Of a DNA stretch of 64,000 bases, positions 1 to 11,368 are shown one piece after another. Both the position numbers and the translations under genes were made by a program. Every line of letters begins with the position of its first letter. The stretch's first letter is position 1. Under the pieces are notes generated by a model that saw nothing but the letters and a program-made list of their open reading frames with translations, was not told where the DNA came from and did not search any database. This DNA is from Neophaeococcomyces mojaviensis (taxonomy: Eukaryota > Ascomycota > Eurotiomycetes > Chaetothyriales): contig JAPDRQ010000011.1 in assembly GCA_030247915.1 (NCBI GenBank), forward strand, positions 1 to 64,000, in the 5' to 3' direction.

Positions 1-392
1 CATTATCATCATATATTGTCTTCAAAGTCGGCTATATCCTCGATAGCATAAAGACAAATTCAGTGAGCTTTGGAACGTGACACAATGTAGCTTTACTCAT
101 ACTCGAATGTTTCTTACAATATGTATCAGTTCCTCTTCTCACCTTATACCTGCTTCAAATCTAGAATGGTGGTGGCATTGGTTGCTGCATAGCTGGACTG
201 GTAGGCCGATTGGCTCCTCGAATGTGGATGTTAGACCACTAGATGCCGTTGTTTGGATTTCTATAGGCTTCGTGCAGGTCGGCATCTTTCGTAAACTATT
301 CTAGACTATAAACCTAAAAGCCGAATAGGTTAAGTGCTATTGAGGCCAAATATCCTGGGTAGTGAAACTGGCTTTATGGGCGAATAGGCGTA
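1..392. other. Left-edge non-coding stretch
   Basis: This is the downstream flank of the minus-strand monooxygenase gene. It has no open frame with protein-like composition and no structured RNA that I can recognise. It probably contains the 3'UTR and terminator of the adjacent gene. Confidence 0.5.
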
Positions 393-1791
393 TCAACTAA
401 TCTCGACCAAGCTTCTGTCAGATTTCACACGTTCCAATCCTTCTAATATTCCTGGATATGTCCAATTGACCTTCTCGAACTGATACACCTCCTCTGCAGT
501 CCTCTTGTCGACAGCTTTCCTCGTGTTGTTCTGTATAGTGCTAGCACGTGGTCTCCGTACCATATCAAAATTTCGGAGGACAGCTGGCACGTCCTCACGC
601 GCAATGTTTGGCTGTAGAAACAACCGAAAACCTTCCGCGTCTTCTACTGCTTGCGTGCCACCTTGACCTTGATGTGGCGTCATCGCATGTGCTGCGTCAC
701 CGATCAACACTGTTCGACCGCGGATATAGCTCGGTAAAGGATCCTGATCTCGCAGTTGCCACAGTTTAATATCAGTAGCGATCTTGAGATAATCCAATAC
801 CCAAGCAGGAAAGTCATTGAAGATGCTCAACAGCTCATCACGATCACCGGGGGCGGACCATGACTCTGTCGTCTTACTCTTCAAGTTCTTATCAGGCGTA
901 ATGCAGACGAAATTGAGCAGCTGAAAATCGCGGCATGGATACATGACCGCTGATCGCATCGAGCCATCGAATGAGTACACCATGGACAGACAAACTGGTT
1001 TGTCACGGTCTAGAAGCTCTGGTAGATGGCTGAAACGCTCTCGAATAAGTTGTGAGGAAAGCGTGAAGCGAAAAGCTGATAAACCAGATGGCCTTGCTGT
1101 CGTAAAAGCGGCGTCTCCGATGATATGTGGTCGGATCACTGATTTGATCCCATCGGCGGCTGTGACAGTGGTCAGTCTCTGATGTGCTGAATAGCCGAGT
1201 CGTTTTTTGCTTACCAACAATGAGATCTGCTTGCACTTCCTCACCCGAAGCAAGCACGATCTTTCCTGCTTCTGGATCCACATCTGCAACTTCCTTACCC
1301 CAGTGAACCTGAGCTGGTCGTCCTGGTATGCCAGACGACTCTGAATCGACTGTTGCTAGCCGGAGGAACTCAGTCCTCAGATCTGCTCGATGATGGAACA
1401 ACCAGTCTGCTCCATACTGTTCAGCATAATTGCTCTGTTTGTCCAGCATCAATTTGCCCTCTCTGTTGTACAATTTCGTCGCCTTTACAGGTAATGAATC
1501 TGCTTTCAAGCGGTCGAAGTGTAAAGTGTCAAGTATACGCACGCCGTTGGGGCCGATATTGATTGCAGCGCCAACCTCAACGGCATTCATGCTCCGTTCG
1601 TATATGGTCACATCGTGCTTCTCGCGAAGAACTCGTGCAGCAAGAGCTCCTGTGAGGCCAGCACCTACAATCACGATCTTCAGCGGCTGTTCTGCTGACG
1701 GCATTGCGATCCCATATCCTCCTACAATTTTCTCTGTATCCCGGATGTTGTCCTTGATATAGCTGTTAAGTGGTGCAGCAACTTCAGTCAT
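393..1791 (-). CDS. FAD-dependent monooxygenase, salicylate hydroxylase-like
   Basis: Two exons are inferred, 1215-1791 and 393-1159, separated by a 55-nt intron (1160-1214, GTAAGC...ACAG). The spliced protein has about 447 residues. Splicing restores the group A flavin monooxygenase motif ADGIKSVIR. The N-terminus carries the dinucleotide-binding fold IVGAGLTGALAARVL with a terminal acidic residue (TIYE). The second FAD motif is LIGDAAHAMTPHQGQGG, followed by the helix AVEDAEGF. These features place it among NAD(P)H-dependent aromatic hydroxylases that oxidise phenolic acids; the substrate cannot be read from the sequence. The start is an ATG at 1791, and a second in-frame ATG about 29 codons later precedes the Rossmann strand and is an alternative. 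It lies head to head with a decayed dehydrogenase gene, suggesting a former two-gene catabolic or secondary-metabolic unit. Confidence 0.9.
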
Positions 1792-2021
1792 GCGACGAGC
1801 ATGGACACTGGATGTGGCTCATCCGAAGCAATCTCTTCCGTTCTCCACATTCGGAAGCACTGTGTTGGTAGCTTTTGTGGGAACCCCACACTTCGATTGC
1901 GGAGGTTCCGGGGTACTTTACTGTAAGCTGCCGGGCTCTATACTCATGCGGACAACTATAACGTCTATCTTTAGCATTCAGGAAGAATATCGAAAGCATC
2001 GTGGCACGACGACTTGTCCTG

Positions 2022-3290
2022 AGTCAGCCGCACGGAGTGCTGGAGTTAGAGGAGTGAGACCCTTCTTCTCCGTCTGATTCACAGATACAAGTGAAGAACC
2101 AATATACATCGCTGAACCACCTGGACTGAAAGCGGATTGACAAAAATCTGTTTATTCCGTCCTTTCCACATGGCAAGTTAGCTGAGCTCAGCGCAAGACC
2201 AAATGGACAGAATTCAGGCACACTATTGAGGGTCGATATGCTGATTTTGTGCTACCGTTAGTGTTTGAAATGGACGTGGCTGGAGATCTTGTTGATTCAG
2301 GCAAATCAGAAGATCTCAAAGTAGGAGATCTTGTTCCCGCACCAGGAACTGTCGGCTTCAGCAACGGCTGCTCTTTTCAGACGCATGTCTTGGTTCATGC
2401 GAATCGTTGTACAAAGGCAAGTTCCACAAGTCTAGTTAGACTTGGCTCTTCGTCATGATTCACAGGAGAAGGGCTTGCAGATATGCATAAATGAACCGAC
2501 AGAGACCTTGGATCAACAAAGGCATCTCTCTCTGCTGCGTCAACCCTCCCATTCTGTCTCTTCACTGCAGCTTGTGGACTTTATCTCAGTCTATGGCTCA
2601 GTAGAACCTACAACAAGGCTGAAGCTGAGAGTCCCGACGCGGTGTTGATATGGCTGCGTCGTAGACATTTTGTCTTGCTGCTAACAAGTCCCAGCGTGCC
2701 AAAGGAAGCGTCGGCAAGCTGGCCATCCAGCTTGCCAAGTTGTCAGGCTACTTTGTGGTTGCATTGACATCGTCACAAAGCACGATGACAGCAGCGGAAG
2801 CTAGAGGCGCTGACGTCGTGTTAGCTAATACAAATCTAGAAGCCATAGATAAGATCCATGCTGCTGCTCCACAACTGAAATATGTCTTTGACACGGTGGT
2901 GACAACTGAAACCAGCGAAGACTGTTGCGTGCTGTACAAAACCTGCTAAATATCAATGGTAATCAAGTACATAGGTGAACCTGTTCCAATATGGAAATTA
3001 TGCCAGTCTTCAGTGGAGAGATCATGGGGAAGACAATGAATGGCTGGCTGTCAGAGGCTGGTGAGGAAGTTGGAAAGTGGTTATGGCAAGAGCTTCCTAC
3101 TTGGTTAATCGGCAGCAAGGTGACTCCCCTAGAATACGAGGAGATCGGTGGACTTGAGGCAGTTGAAGACGGTTTGCAACGGATCTCCTTTCCTGCTCTC
3201 AGCTTGTTTTCTGTAGAAGAAAAGCCAACCTGCACACCAGTTTATCTTTCACTTCTTACATTGTTGGTACTGGCACTGGCAAGGCCAAGA
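2022..3290 (+). pseudogene. Degraded zinc-type (medium-chain) dehydrogenase/enoyl reductase
   Basis: Successive pieces of one medium-chain dehydrogenase occur in order but in three reading frames. An N-terminal piece (QIQVKNQYTSLNHLD followed by a stop and K) lies at about 2022-2140. PLVFEMDVAGDLVDSG with KVGDLVPAPG lies at 2249-2400. LFTAACGLYLSLWL lies near 2555. The cofactor-binding segment GSVGKLAIQLAKLSGYFVVA is at 2705-2770. A C-terminal piece with EELPTWL-like and IGGLEAVEDGLQR motifs is at 2990-3185. Two in-frame TGA codons (2055 and 2127) interrupt the first piece. Near 2938 a one-base shift separates VLYKTC-stop from the family-like KPAKYQW reading. Introns could explain some frame changes, but not the in-frame stops or the shift near 2938. 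It is divergent from the monooxygenase, with about 230 bp between them. Confidence 0.72.
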
Positions 3291-3589
3291 TTCGTAGCGT
3301 TAGAGTACTCATAACAGCTTATCAATGCCTGGGATGTAACAAATATAAACTCACGAAGCTAGCTCTCTCTGGGGTAGATTCACTATGCAGGGTGACAATT
3401 AGACTGGCGGAGGCTAAGAAAATTCGAAGTGCGATCTTCACTGATTCGGTGACACACTCTGGCACTAGTGGTCTCTATCGATAAGACTTTTTTCAAGTGC
3501 CTCTTCCATGAGTTGGACAAATCTCTGCTGCACTTCTACCAGTACCTGTATCTTGTTGCCTATCCAAACACGCTCGTCAACTGATCGCC

Positions 3590-4335
3590 ATGGGTCGTGA
3601 ACTCCAAAAGAAGAAAAATAGGTCTTCAAGACCAAAAGTAAGGCCCAAAGTGATTGGGAGAACAAAGGCAGGTAGGAAGAAGGCCAATTTTCAGGGAAAT
3701 GAGACAATCGTGCAGAACTGGTATGGTATGCTTTGCAAGGAAGTCCATGTATGCTGATGTTTTGCAGGGACAAGAGCCAGACTCTTGAACAGAACTACAA
3801 GCGACTGGGCCTCTCCACGAAGCTCAACTCGAACATAGCGCGCCCGATGCGAATCAAAGGTCAAAATACAAGTCTGGCAAGGCCTGAGAAATCCGACAGC
3901 CTCGCTATTGCACCCGCCAGCGTCCAGGTCATTTCGAAGCTTGACGAAGTACGCGTCGAACGTGACCCCAACACAGGTCGAATCTTGCGACTGATCCAGC
4001 CAGAAGATGACAATACACGACCAAATCCACTTCACGACCCTCTAAATGACCTATCCGACGAGGAAGCGGAAGTTAGAGATCCTGGTCAGAGTAACGTTAT
4101 CGCACAGCTGGAAGCGCAAGCAGCGAATGAGGCAGAAATCGAGGCGAAGAGAAAGAGACCGCGACAGCAAAGCTCGAGAGAAGAGGAGTGGATTGCAAGA
4201 TTGGTCGAAGCACATGGTGACGATATTACTGCTATGTTCAAAGATCGCAAATTGAACCCTATGCAGCAAAGCAAAGGAGATATTGCAAAAAGAGTCAAGA
4301 AGTGGAAGCAGAAACACGAACCAGGAACCGCGTGA
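3590..4335 (+). CDS. NOP16: Ribosome biogenesis protein NOP16
   Basis: Exons 3590-3720 and 3768-4335 flank a 47-nt intron (GTATGG...TTTGCAG), giving 232 residues. The N-terminus reads MGRELQKKKNRSSRPKVR, the lysine/arginine-rich opening typical of NOP16. Splicing creates QNWDKSQTLEQNYKRLGL, the conserved family block. The C-terminus contains EEEWIARLVEAHGDDITAMF followed by basic KRVKKWKQKHE, also characteristic. NOP16 is a nucleolar 60S pre-ribosome assembly factor. The length matches fungal orthologues (about 220-240 residues). The intron is needed to join the two family blocks, which supports the model strongly. Confidence 0.95.
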
Positions 4336-6714
4336 AGCTCTTAGACTGCCAGCAGGCTCCGTCAAACATGAGGTCCGACCTAGCATATGATCATGCCTGA
4401 ATCCACTGGCACAAAGAGTCGTTTCTTTGTACAAGCAACCCCCGAGGGACTTGCCACTAGCACGGAACATCCAGAGTAGAAGCTGTGCTACAGGCCGTGA
4501 GGAGCAAGATGGTAGTTGCACGCTACGACAGAGAACTTGATCAATCGGCACAGCAATAGCCGCGAAGTCATAGCTCTTATAAGCTTTGGAGACTGAATAT
4601 CTCGGCATCTCGTCTAACGAGAAATGCTACATGATGGAGTCTAAACATGCACGTCAGGTCTGAACCAGAGACTCTTCTGGCAAGAGAATCCGCACGAAGG
4701 CATTCCGAGGATTGAACCATGTACGACGATAGAACTGTGAGTAGGACAACAGTCTACCATCCGGGCCTATACTATGGCAATATTCAGCTTCGACAAAGTC
4801 GAATTTATTCGGTATAGCTGCCTGGCTATCTGGAAGAACGTTTTGAGATGCTATCCGTCTAAGTGGTGTTGAAACTGTGGAGCTGGTTGGTGACCAACGG
4901 CATGAATGCGAACCTCTCTGCCTCAAACCTCTCACTTTTGGAGTAGGGCAAGCCAGTCTTTCTGTGTCTTTTCTTCTCTCACATGAGCGGACATGCACAA
5001 TCAAGCAACACATATCTATGAAAGACAGAACTTCCACCAGGCCAAATTTGCTATTGCCAACTCCTGAAATCATCGTCACCATTTGGTCTCATCTGAAAAA
5101 GCGATGTTCACCACCAGTCTTCCTGACGCTGTGTGGACCTGCAATACCTAAAACGGCTATGATGAGCAAGGAGCATATCGCTCCTGCCTCGTGGACAAAA
5201 ATGAACAGAACAGAAAGAATGAGCGAGAACTTTCCTCTTCAATATCAATTTTCATATTCTGTTCTTCTTTCCTCATTTTTTGCTCTTCTGAAGATTGCTC
5301 GTATAGCAGACTGCGGTCACTTGTCGTTGTCGACGACAATATCTAAAAAGGTATGTTATCCTTTGATTATTGAGTGTTATGTGTACACCTTAGTCTAAGG
5401 TCTGGCACCAAGTTGACTGCAGCATGTGGACAGCATGAACCCGTGCTACTTCCGCTGTAGTGTGACAGCATTGTCCGGTTGTCAGGAGATGATGTCTCTA
5501 CTACACTCATTGGCTCAAGGCAAGAGCATACGACAAAGTTTGTGCAGGCTGTTTGTCACAGAGCAAGCAACCTTAACAGGGCATTTAACTGGCTACCATT
5601 ATTTTTTTCCTACAGAACATCTTACCTCACACTTTCCCATTCATCTAACCCTTCGAGAAAGTACAGCTGGCAGGACACTAACATGGAAATATATAGTATA
5701 CTTAACTGCGACGCAGCGGTTGGGGGTGGTGATGCGGTAAGTTGGTATTTCTGTTTTGGACATTGCGGCTCAAGATTCTCAATTTTACACATGACTCTTC
5801 CGAGCCACATCCTCCTACCAACATCAGTGTCAGACAGAGACATCTTGTCTTTGTGAGCTAGCAAGTGAGCCATTGGCTTCTCTCAGCTGCACACTACACC
5901 ACCTGCGTCATGAAGACACGTCTCCGAAGCGATAACGTCCATATCACTTACCTCTTTCTCTCCTGTTAACTCGATTGCCCTTGATACCGCTCCTACCCTC
6001 AAGCACCATTCAGGTGACACGGATATCAAGGGTGTGTCGTTGTCCTGGTCGACACAGTGAGCTCATTCCCGCATTATCACATTCATATGTATCAGGATAT
6101 TGTCAGACGTTTAGGGTGTGGAGACTCATCCAAACTACCGACAGAGTAAGCGACTGATGAGGGCGGTACAGTCATCTAGCCGTCGCCTTCCTGTCACCCT
6201 GTCGTTGCCGCACTTCTTCACGATTCTAAGCGTGATGGCAATGACGATATGATCTTGAGGTGATGTCTTGAGCTGGTCGACCTATTACCTTCCCGTTACC
6301 CTGTGCTTGTTTCAACCGTCACATCGTTTGAGGATATTGAAGGATCGCTCACTTTTCGTTCAACAATCGATCTGCCTCCCAAGTAGAAGGAGTACTTAAG
6401 GTGGCCCTCTTGTCGTCCAAGCGCTTCCTTTCTCCTCATAACAAGTTTTGGACATTGCTGACGGCCGATCGACCATCAATAGATCGATAGAGCATTGCTA
6501 CCCTTAACTATCCTGTGGTAAGTTCGATCCTTCCCGACCGATCAACAAACAATGCCTCCTTGCACAAACACTTCTCAGGACAGTATCTCAGTGCATATGT
6601 TTATCGGTCTGGTCAGACATTCTCCTACGATGTGGTTTCACTCGTCTTGTCCAGGAAGCCGTTGGTTTACATGACTAATGTTGACGCACAGATTCTCGTT
6701 ACGACTTTGACACC
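4336..6714. other. Long intergenic region with 5'UTR of glycosylase gene
   Basis: No open frame here has the composition of a protein or matches a family I know. The right part (about 6400-6714) is likely promoter and leader for the downstream DNA glycosylase gene. The centre contains pyrimidine-rich runs (around 5230-5290 and 5590-5650) but no clear repeat, tRNA or transposon. Confidence 0.45.
6518..6691 (+). other. Probable 5'UTR intron of the DNA glycosylase gene
   Basis: A strong donor (G|GTAAGT at 6518) and an acceptor (GACGCACAG ending at 6691) with upstream ACTAATGTTGAC branch-like sequence bracket 174 nt. The glycosylase ATG follows 23 nt after the acceptor. This is inferred from splice-site quality only. 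Confidence 0.5.
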
Positions 6715-8688
6715 ATGGTATCCACCAGAGCTCAAGCGAAGCTTGAGAAGAAACAAGACGCCGCGATGATCGATGTCTTTGCTGTTCCGCCGACAGGATC
6801 TCAGGACGCTGAAGTTGACAACCAGAAGACCAATGGCGTTTTACTCCCAAAGCCCTCAAGCTCCACCATTAATACCTACTTCAACCAATCCAAAATAGTC
6901 CGACTTAAGTGCAAAGCCCCTGACCCTCCCAGTCCAACTGGGGCCAAGTCTGTAAAGAGTACGCCAGTGTCAGCCGTGTCGAGAGGTCAGCGAAGTCCAA
7001 ACGGCATTGTTAAGAAGACAAGTCCAGCGGCGAGGAGTACTCCAACAGTCAAGTCACTCAAGATCAGTTTTCGTATGAAGTATTACGACATCCAACCAGG
7101 AAAACTTGCGAAGATGGGTATCAGATCCAAGAGACCCCCCAAGAACTATTATCCTTATCCCAAGAAAAACTTTAAGCTTGGACACAACCCTTGGGCGCAT
7201 CTCAACCTCCCAAAACCTACTAAGCAACGAGTAGACAAATTCTGGCAACTCATCGCTGGATACAACGGGCAATTCAATGTTCTCGGTTACACCAACCAAC
7301 CAGCTCATGCTGTCAAAGGTGTCGTAACTGTTGATACTCTCTTTCAGACCATACTAGCACAGTCAACCGGCAATGAAATGGCTATCGACGCTCACTCACG
7401 GTTGTGCAACAGATTTACATATCTCGTCAATGGTAAAAAATATGTTGGTACAATGCCTAACTGGCACAAGGTCAGAACGGTGCCTCGAGCGGAGCTGGAG
7501 AGGGTCTTGAAGCCTGGCGGTTATCAGATCATAAGAGCGAAAGCTATTCAACAGCTGCTCGAGATTGTCTACGCCAAGAATACAGAACGCAAAGCTGCCG
7601 GAGTTCAGCAGTATACCTACGACGGCAACCCTCCAGACGCAGAGGACTTCGTTCCGGGAATGCTTTCGTTGGATTATCTTACAGACTACCCAGAAGGTTC
7701 TGATGAGAACTCGGACGAAAAGCTGCTAGGTCGACTCACTCAATTGCCCCTGATTGGTTTCAAGTCAGCAATGTGCATTATGGCATTTCAACTGAAGAGA
7801 CCGATCTTTGTCGTTGACACTCATGTCCTCAGAGTTACGAAATGGCTGGGCTGGGTTCCTAAACATGCGAAGGAGGATCAAGCTGCGCAGTATTTGCACA
7901 GCATCATTCCAGACGACATCAAGTACGACCTACACAATCAGATCTGGACGCATTGCGCGAACGAGAATGTCCGAGACAATCGTGGCCGTGAAGTAATCTG
8001 TCCCTTCTGTGGTTCTAATCCTCCGGCCAAGGGCAGAGATCTTTCGAAGTACAATTGTCCTCTCAAAGACCTCCTTCCACCCTTGTCGAAGAGATGGAGT
8101 AGAGAATATGTCGGAGTCCAGCTCAGTGAGGGTGCAAACTTGGAAACAATCGTCAAGACAGAGGAGGATGAGACAACTCTAGATCCCAGCACACCCAAAC
8201 CACAGACCGAAAACGCCACTCAAGATACCACAATGACAGACGCCGAGGTCGTTGAGACTACCGAAGTGACCGAAGAGATCACTAGATTCACCAAGACGAC
8301 GAAGAGAACTGTCATAAACAAACAAACCACGATCGAGGCTGCCTTTGGTATCAAAACTAAGACAGACTCGAGCACCTCAGACCTCAACAGCAGCCAGCCG
8401 TCCAAGAGCAAGCCAGTCAAAGAAAAGAAACTTAAATTGAAGGAAACAATGCTTTTTGACGAGCTCACACCTGAACAGGCAAAGGAAGCAGGATACCTGC
8501 TCTGGGAATTTCGACCCATGGACAACAGTTTCATGGAAGACTGGGGCACATTCGACAAGATGCCGCGATACAAATGGGAGAAGCCAAGCATCATGGACCC
8601 AGATGTCGCCGTGACGCCAGAACATGCCAGAGCTGTTCTGGAAGGCAGGATCGAGCATCGATGGTCCAAGAGAAATGTTAGCCAGTAG
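6715..8688 (+). CDS. HhH-GPD superfamily DNA glycosylase (endonuclease III-like)
   Basis: A single-exon gene of 657 residues with a good start context (CACCATGG). Residues 1-130 are basic and low complexity, suggesting nuclear targeting. The glycosylase domain spans about 185-455: FQTILAQSTGNEMAID, then the hairpin LPLIGFKSA with the candidate catalytic Lys near 350, then VDTHVLRVTKWLGW with the catalytic Asp near 367. Four cysteines follow at about 414, 429, 432 and 448, spaced 14-2-15, not the compact C-x6-C-x2-C-x5-C of bacterial endonuclease III. The C-terminal about 200 residues are acidic/threonine-rich, then LLWEFRPMDNSFMEDWGTFD near 595-620, which looks conserved. The likely role is base-excision repair or removal of modified bases in the nucleus. 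The substrate is unknown. Confidence 0.85.
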   Translation: MVSTRAQAKLEKKQDAAMIDVFAVPPTGSQDAEVDNQKTNGVLLPKPSSSTINTYFNQSKIVRLKCKAPDPPSPTGAKSVKSTPVSAVSRGQRSPNGIVKKTSPAARSTPTVKSLKISFRMKYYDIQPGKLAKMGIRSKRPPKNYYPYPKKNFKLGHNPWAHLNLPKPTKQRVDKFWQLIAGYNGQFNVLGYTNQPAHAVKGVVTVDTLFQTILAQSTGNEMAIDAHSRLCNRFTYLVNGKKYVGTMPNWHKVRTVPRAELERVLKPGGYQIIRAKAIQQLLEIVYAKNTERKAAGVQQYTYDGNPPDAEDFVPGMLSLDYLTDYPEGSDENSDEKLLGRLTQLPLIGFKSAMCIMAFQLKRPIFVVDTHVLRVTKWLGWVPKHAKEDQAAQYLHSIIPDDIKYDLHNQIWTHCANENVRDNRGREVICPFCGSNPPAKGRDLSKYNCPLKDLLPPLSKRWSREYVGVQLSEGANLETIVKTEEDETTLDPSTPKPQTENATQDTTMTDAEVVETTEVTEEITRFTKTTKRTVINKQTTIEAAFGIKTKTDSSTSDLNSSQPSKSKPVKEKKLKLKETMLFDELTPEQAKEAGYLLWEFRPMDNSFMEDWGTFDKMPRYKWEKPSIMDPDVAVTPEHARAVLEGRIEHRWSKRNVSQ

Positions 8689-9321
8689 AGCACAGAGGAG
8701 GTCGCCAACAGAGTAAGCAGAGAGACATGGGGTGATTCGACGAAAATTTGCGGCTCAATATATGACAGGTTTCAGTGTGTGCGGAGCGCACCATCAGCAG
8801 ATCTAATGATTATCAAGGATGTATGGATTTATGAGTCTTCGAGCTACCACAATATGGAGTCATGGAGTTAAGTATATAGCCTCAGAAGGGCACCAAAAGC
8901 CAGATGTGGCCGATTCAGTCAATTTGAATCATATAGAATCATATCTTCTCAGAGAGACACCAATCATCATATCAAATACCATGTCCGAACATGATTAACT
9001 CACTAGCAGCCTCTGCCGTATCCTTCATTAACCATATTCGATGCATGCAGTAGATGCGCTAATACAGACTGCCTCGCTATCACCACTCCCCAAGCGTGAC
9101 AAAATTTTATGATTCTTGGGATAGACATCCAGAAGACCTGGAGGAGACGTCCTTTCCTCAATTTCAGGCTCCAGACACACTCTCAAGCAGCATGCGTCTA
9201 ATCCCATCATGTTAGCTGCACAAAGAAGCCAGCGCAAGAGTAAAAGCAGACATGGTTCAGGTCATCATTGTCAGAATACGTAACAGTCATTTCTCATGAG
9301 CAAATAGTCGTCAAAGCATAT
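8689..9321. other. Convergent intergenic region
   Basis: This lies between the 3' ends of the glycosylase gene and the minus-strand carboxypeptidase gene. I see no gene here. It is presumably 3'UTR and terminator sequence for both neighbours. Confidence 0.5.
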
Positions 9322-11368
9322 CTACCTCCTAGGCTCCGCCCTCCTCCTAGTCTCATGATGTCCGTGACTGTGCTTCCGCCCTTTAGCACCGTCGGCGAAA
9401 AGTGCGAAACGTCCTGTCTTCCGCCTGCCCTCGGCGTCCCGTCCATAATGCAGCGGCATAACATCTCTTTCATGTGCCTTCCACTTGGATACATCTACAT
9501 CCCTTGCCTCCCGCATTCTCTTATTAATCCTGGAATTGATTTTCTCGGCGTCAAGAAGGGCTCGATCGTATCTGGTCAGCAAGCGTCGCGAAGCGGCGGC
9601 GGCGGCAGTGACATTGTACGGCGGGTTAGGCTGGTTTGTGGTGACGTTGTATGTTGCGTTGAGGGGCAATATGTCAAAGGTGACTGTTGAGCCGGTGTTG
9701 TTGAATGTCGTGTCAACTGGACCTTTAGTGATATAGCTGCTTGTGAGGATTGTCTGGCCAGTTGCAATGTCGAGGCCGTTAATAGTTCTGTTGACCATTT
9801 CGAGCGAAACGAGCGGCTGGTAGAAGGGAACTTCGTGGCCAGATTCGTAGATGCGAACAAAAGAGAATTTGCCTGCAGACTTAACCTGGCCATGAACTAT
9901 GGCATCGGAAGTGCTGATGTTGACAAAGCCTGCGCTGCCGTTTGTGTAGGCCGCGACATTGGAAAGAGTCTTGGAGAAGGCTTCGCCGCCGAACCAGTTG
10001 CAGTTGTAGTCGGCGTCACCAAAGTACATGACGAATGTGACGTTGTGGTCGATCAGATACTCAACTGCGGCGGTTACTCCAATTTCTCTTGCATCGTCGC
10101 CTGTGCTGCCAAAAGCAGTGCTCGTGACAGATGAAGACTCCGAAAAGTTTGTGAAGGCTCCAATAGCGGCTTGTACATCCTCGCTGTTCAGGTAATCGAC
10201 GTAGAATGCGTAGGGAAAGGGGCTAGGCGTCAAGTAGCGGATGTCGTACTCGTCACGGCCGAAGACAGTGTCATAGGGATATTCTACTTGGGCATAGCAG
10301 AAGTTGTCGGCTGCGTTGCAAATGTTATTGCCTGTCCCATCGGAAGCGTTCGTTGCGTAGGGGTGGGCGTTGCAGTCAAGGAGTTGGTCGAGGCAGTTAT
10401 GTGCGCCGTACATGTTGTTGTAGACGTAGTTGTCGATAGATGCATTGTAGTGGATGCCGTAAGTGTTGCCGCCTTGATGGAGCTGCGTGCTGTAGTTTGA
10501 GGCGAAGTTGTAGTAAGCTTCATATTGAAGGATGGGATTGAACCAGCCGTTGCCGATTAACACCTAAGATAATTGTCAGTGAACGAGTATCCAAAAGAGT
10601 TAGCAATCTTACAGCTCGGAGGTCAATTGGCGCTGTGCCAGTTGCGTTAACCGCGTTCTGCTCTAGGATGTATCTGCTGAAGATTGGACCATAATGGCCG
10701 CCATAACTCTCAGTGGTGAAATACACTCCGTTCTGAGCGTACTGCGGGAATGCCCCTGTAAAGGCTTGGAGAGTGAGGTAGAAATTCGGAGCGGCTGCCA
10801 CAGTCGAGTTTGCCGTAAGTGTAGTGTTGTAGACGTTGTATGTCCCACAAGTGGAAGGATCAGCATAGTCCGGGCAAGTAGCATTTGGCAGTGCCACTAT
10901 ATTACCACTGCTCGCATCCGTGTATCCAGGTACAGGAATAGAATATGACAACCCCGTAGTTGTTGGCTGGTCAATGAAGATCATGTTCGAGATGTTCGAC
11001 CACGAATAAGGATTGTTGTAGACGTTGCCATCATAGTCAACACCACACGGACCCAACTCTTGAAACAATCCTATCATTGACGAGCTGCCAGGTCCTCCGT
11101 TTATCCATATGGTGAGAGGAGCAGTGGTAGGGTCGACATTTCGAGCTTCGAAGAACCACCAGAAGATGTGTTGGTCCTCTGCTACGTCCGCAAAGCCCGA
11201 GTAGCTCTTCACGTTGGGGTCTTGTTCACAAATGCCTGCAGGAACCTCCTTGTAACGAACATTTATGCCTGCATGTCCGGTTTTAGTGGTGAAGTTCGTA
11301 GGTTCGGCAACGAATTGAGCAACGGCTAGCTCAATGAGTAGGAGCACATGGAATATCACGCTGGCCAT
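9322..11368 (-). CDS. Secreted serine carboxypeptidase (peptidase family S10)
   Basis: Exons 10613-11368 and 9322-10563 flank a 49-nt intron (GTAAGATTGC...ATCTTAG), giving about 665 residues. The ATG at 11368 is preferred because it starts a clean signal peptide, MASVIFHVLLLIELAVAQ; an upstream in-frame ATG at 11413 would add 15 residues. Family hallmarks are WINGGPGSSSMIGLFQELGP (oxyanion region), FTTESYGGHYGP with nucleophile Ser near 221, YFGDADYNCNWFGG with Asp near 435, and SGHEVPFYQP with His near 495. Many N-x-S/T sites indicate glycosylation. A basic tail of about 90 residues, rich in Arg, Lys and His, follows the catalytic domain and has no membrane segment, which is atypical. The likely role is extracellular or vacuolar C-terminal peptide trimming. 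Confidence 0.94.

Noticed and set aside
2022..2140. Repeat-induced point mutation as cause of the pseudogene stops
   Set aside because: The second stop looks like TGG to TGA, which is not the preferred CpA to TpA change, and no general AT shift is seen.
2022..3290. Functional multi-exon dehydrogenase gene
   Set aside because: In-frame TGA codons at 2055 and 2127 and a one-base shift near 2938 cannot be removed by phase-compatible consensus introns.
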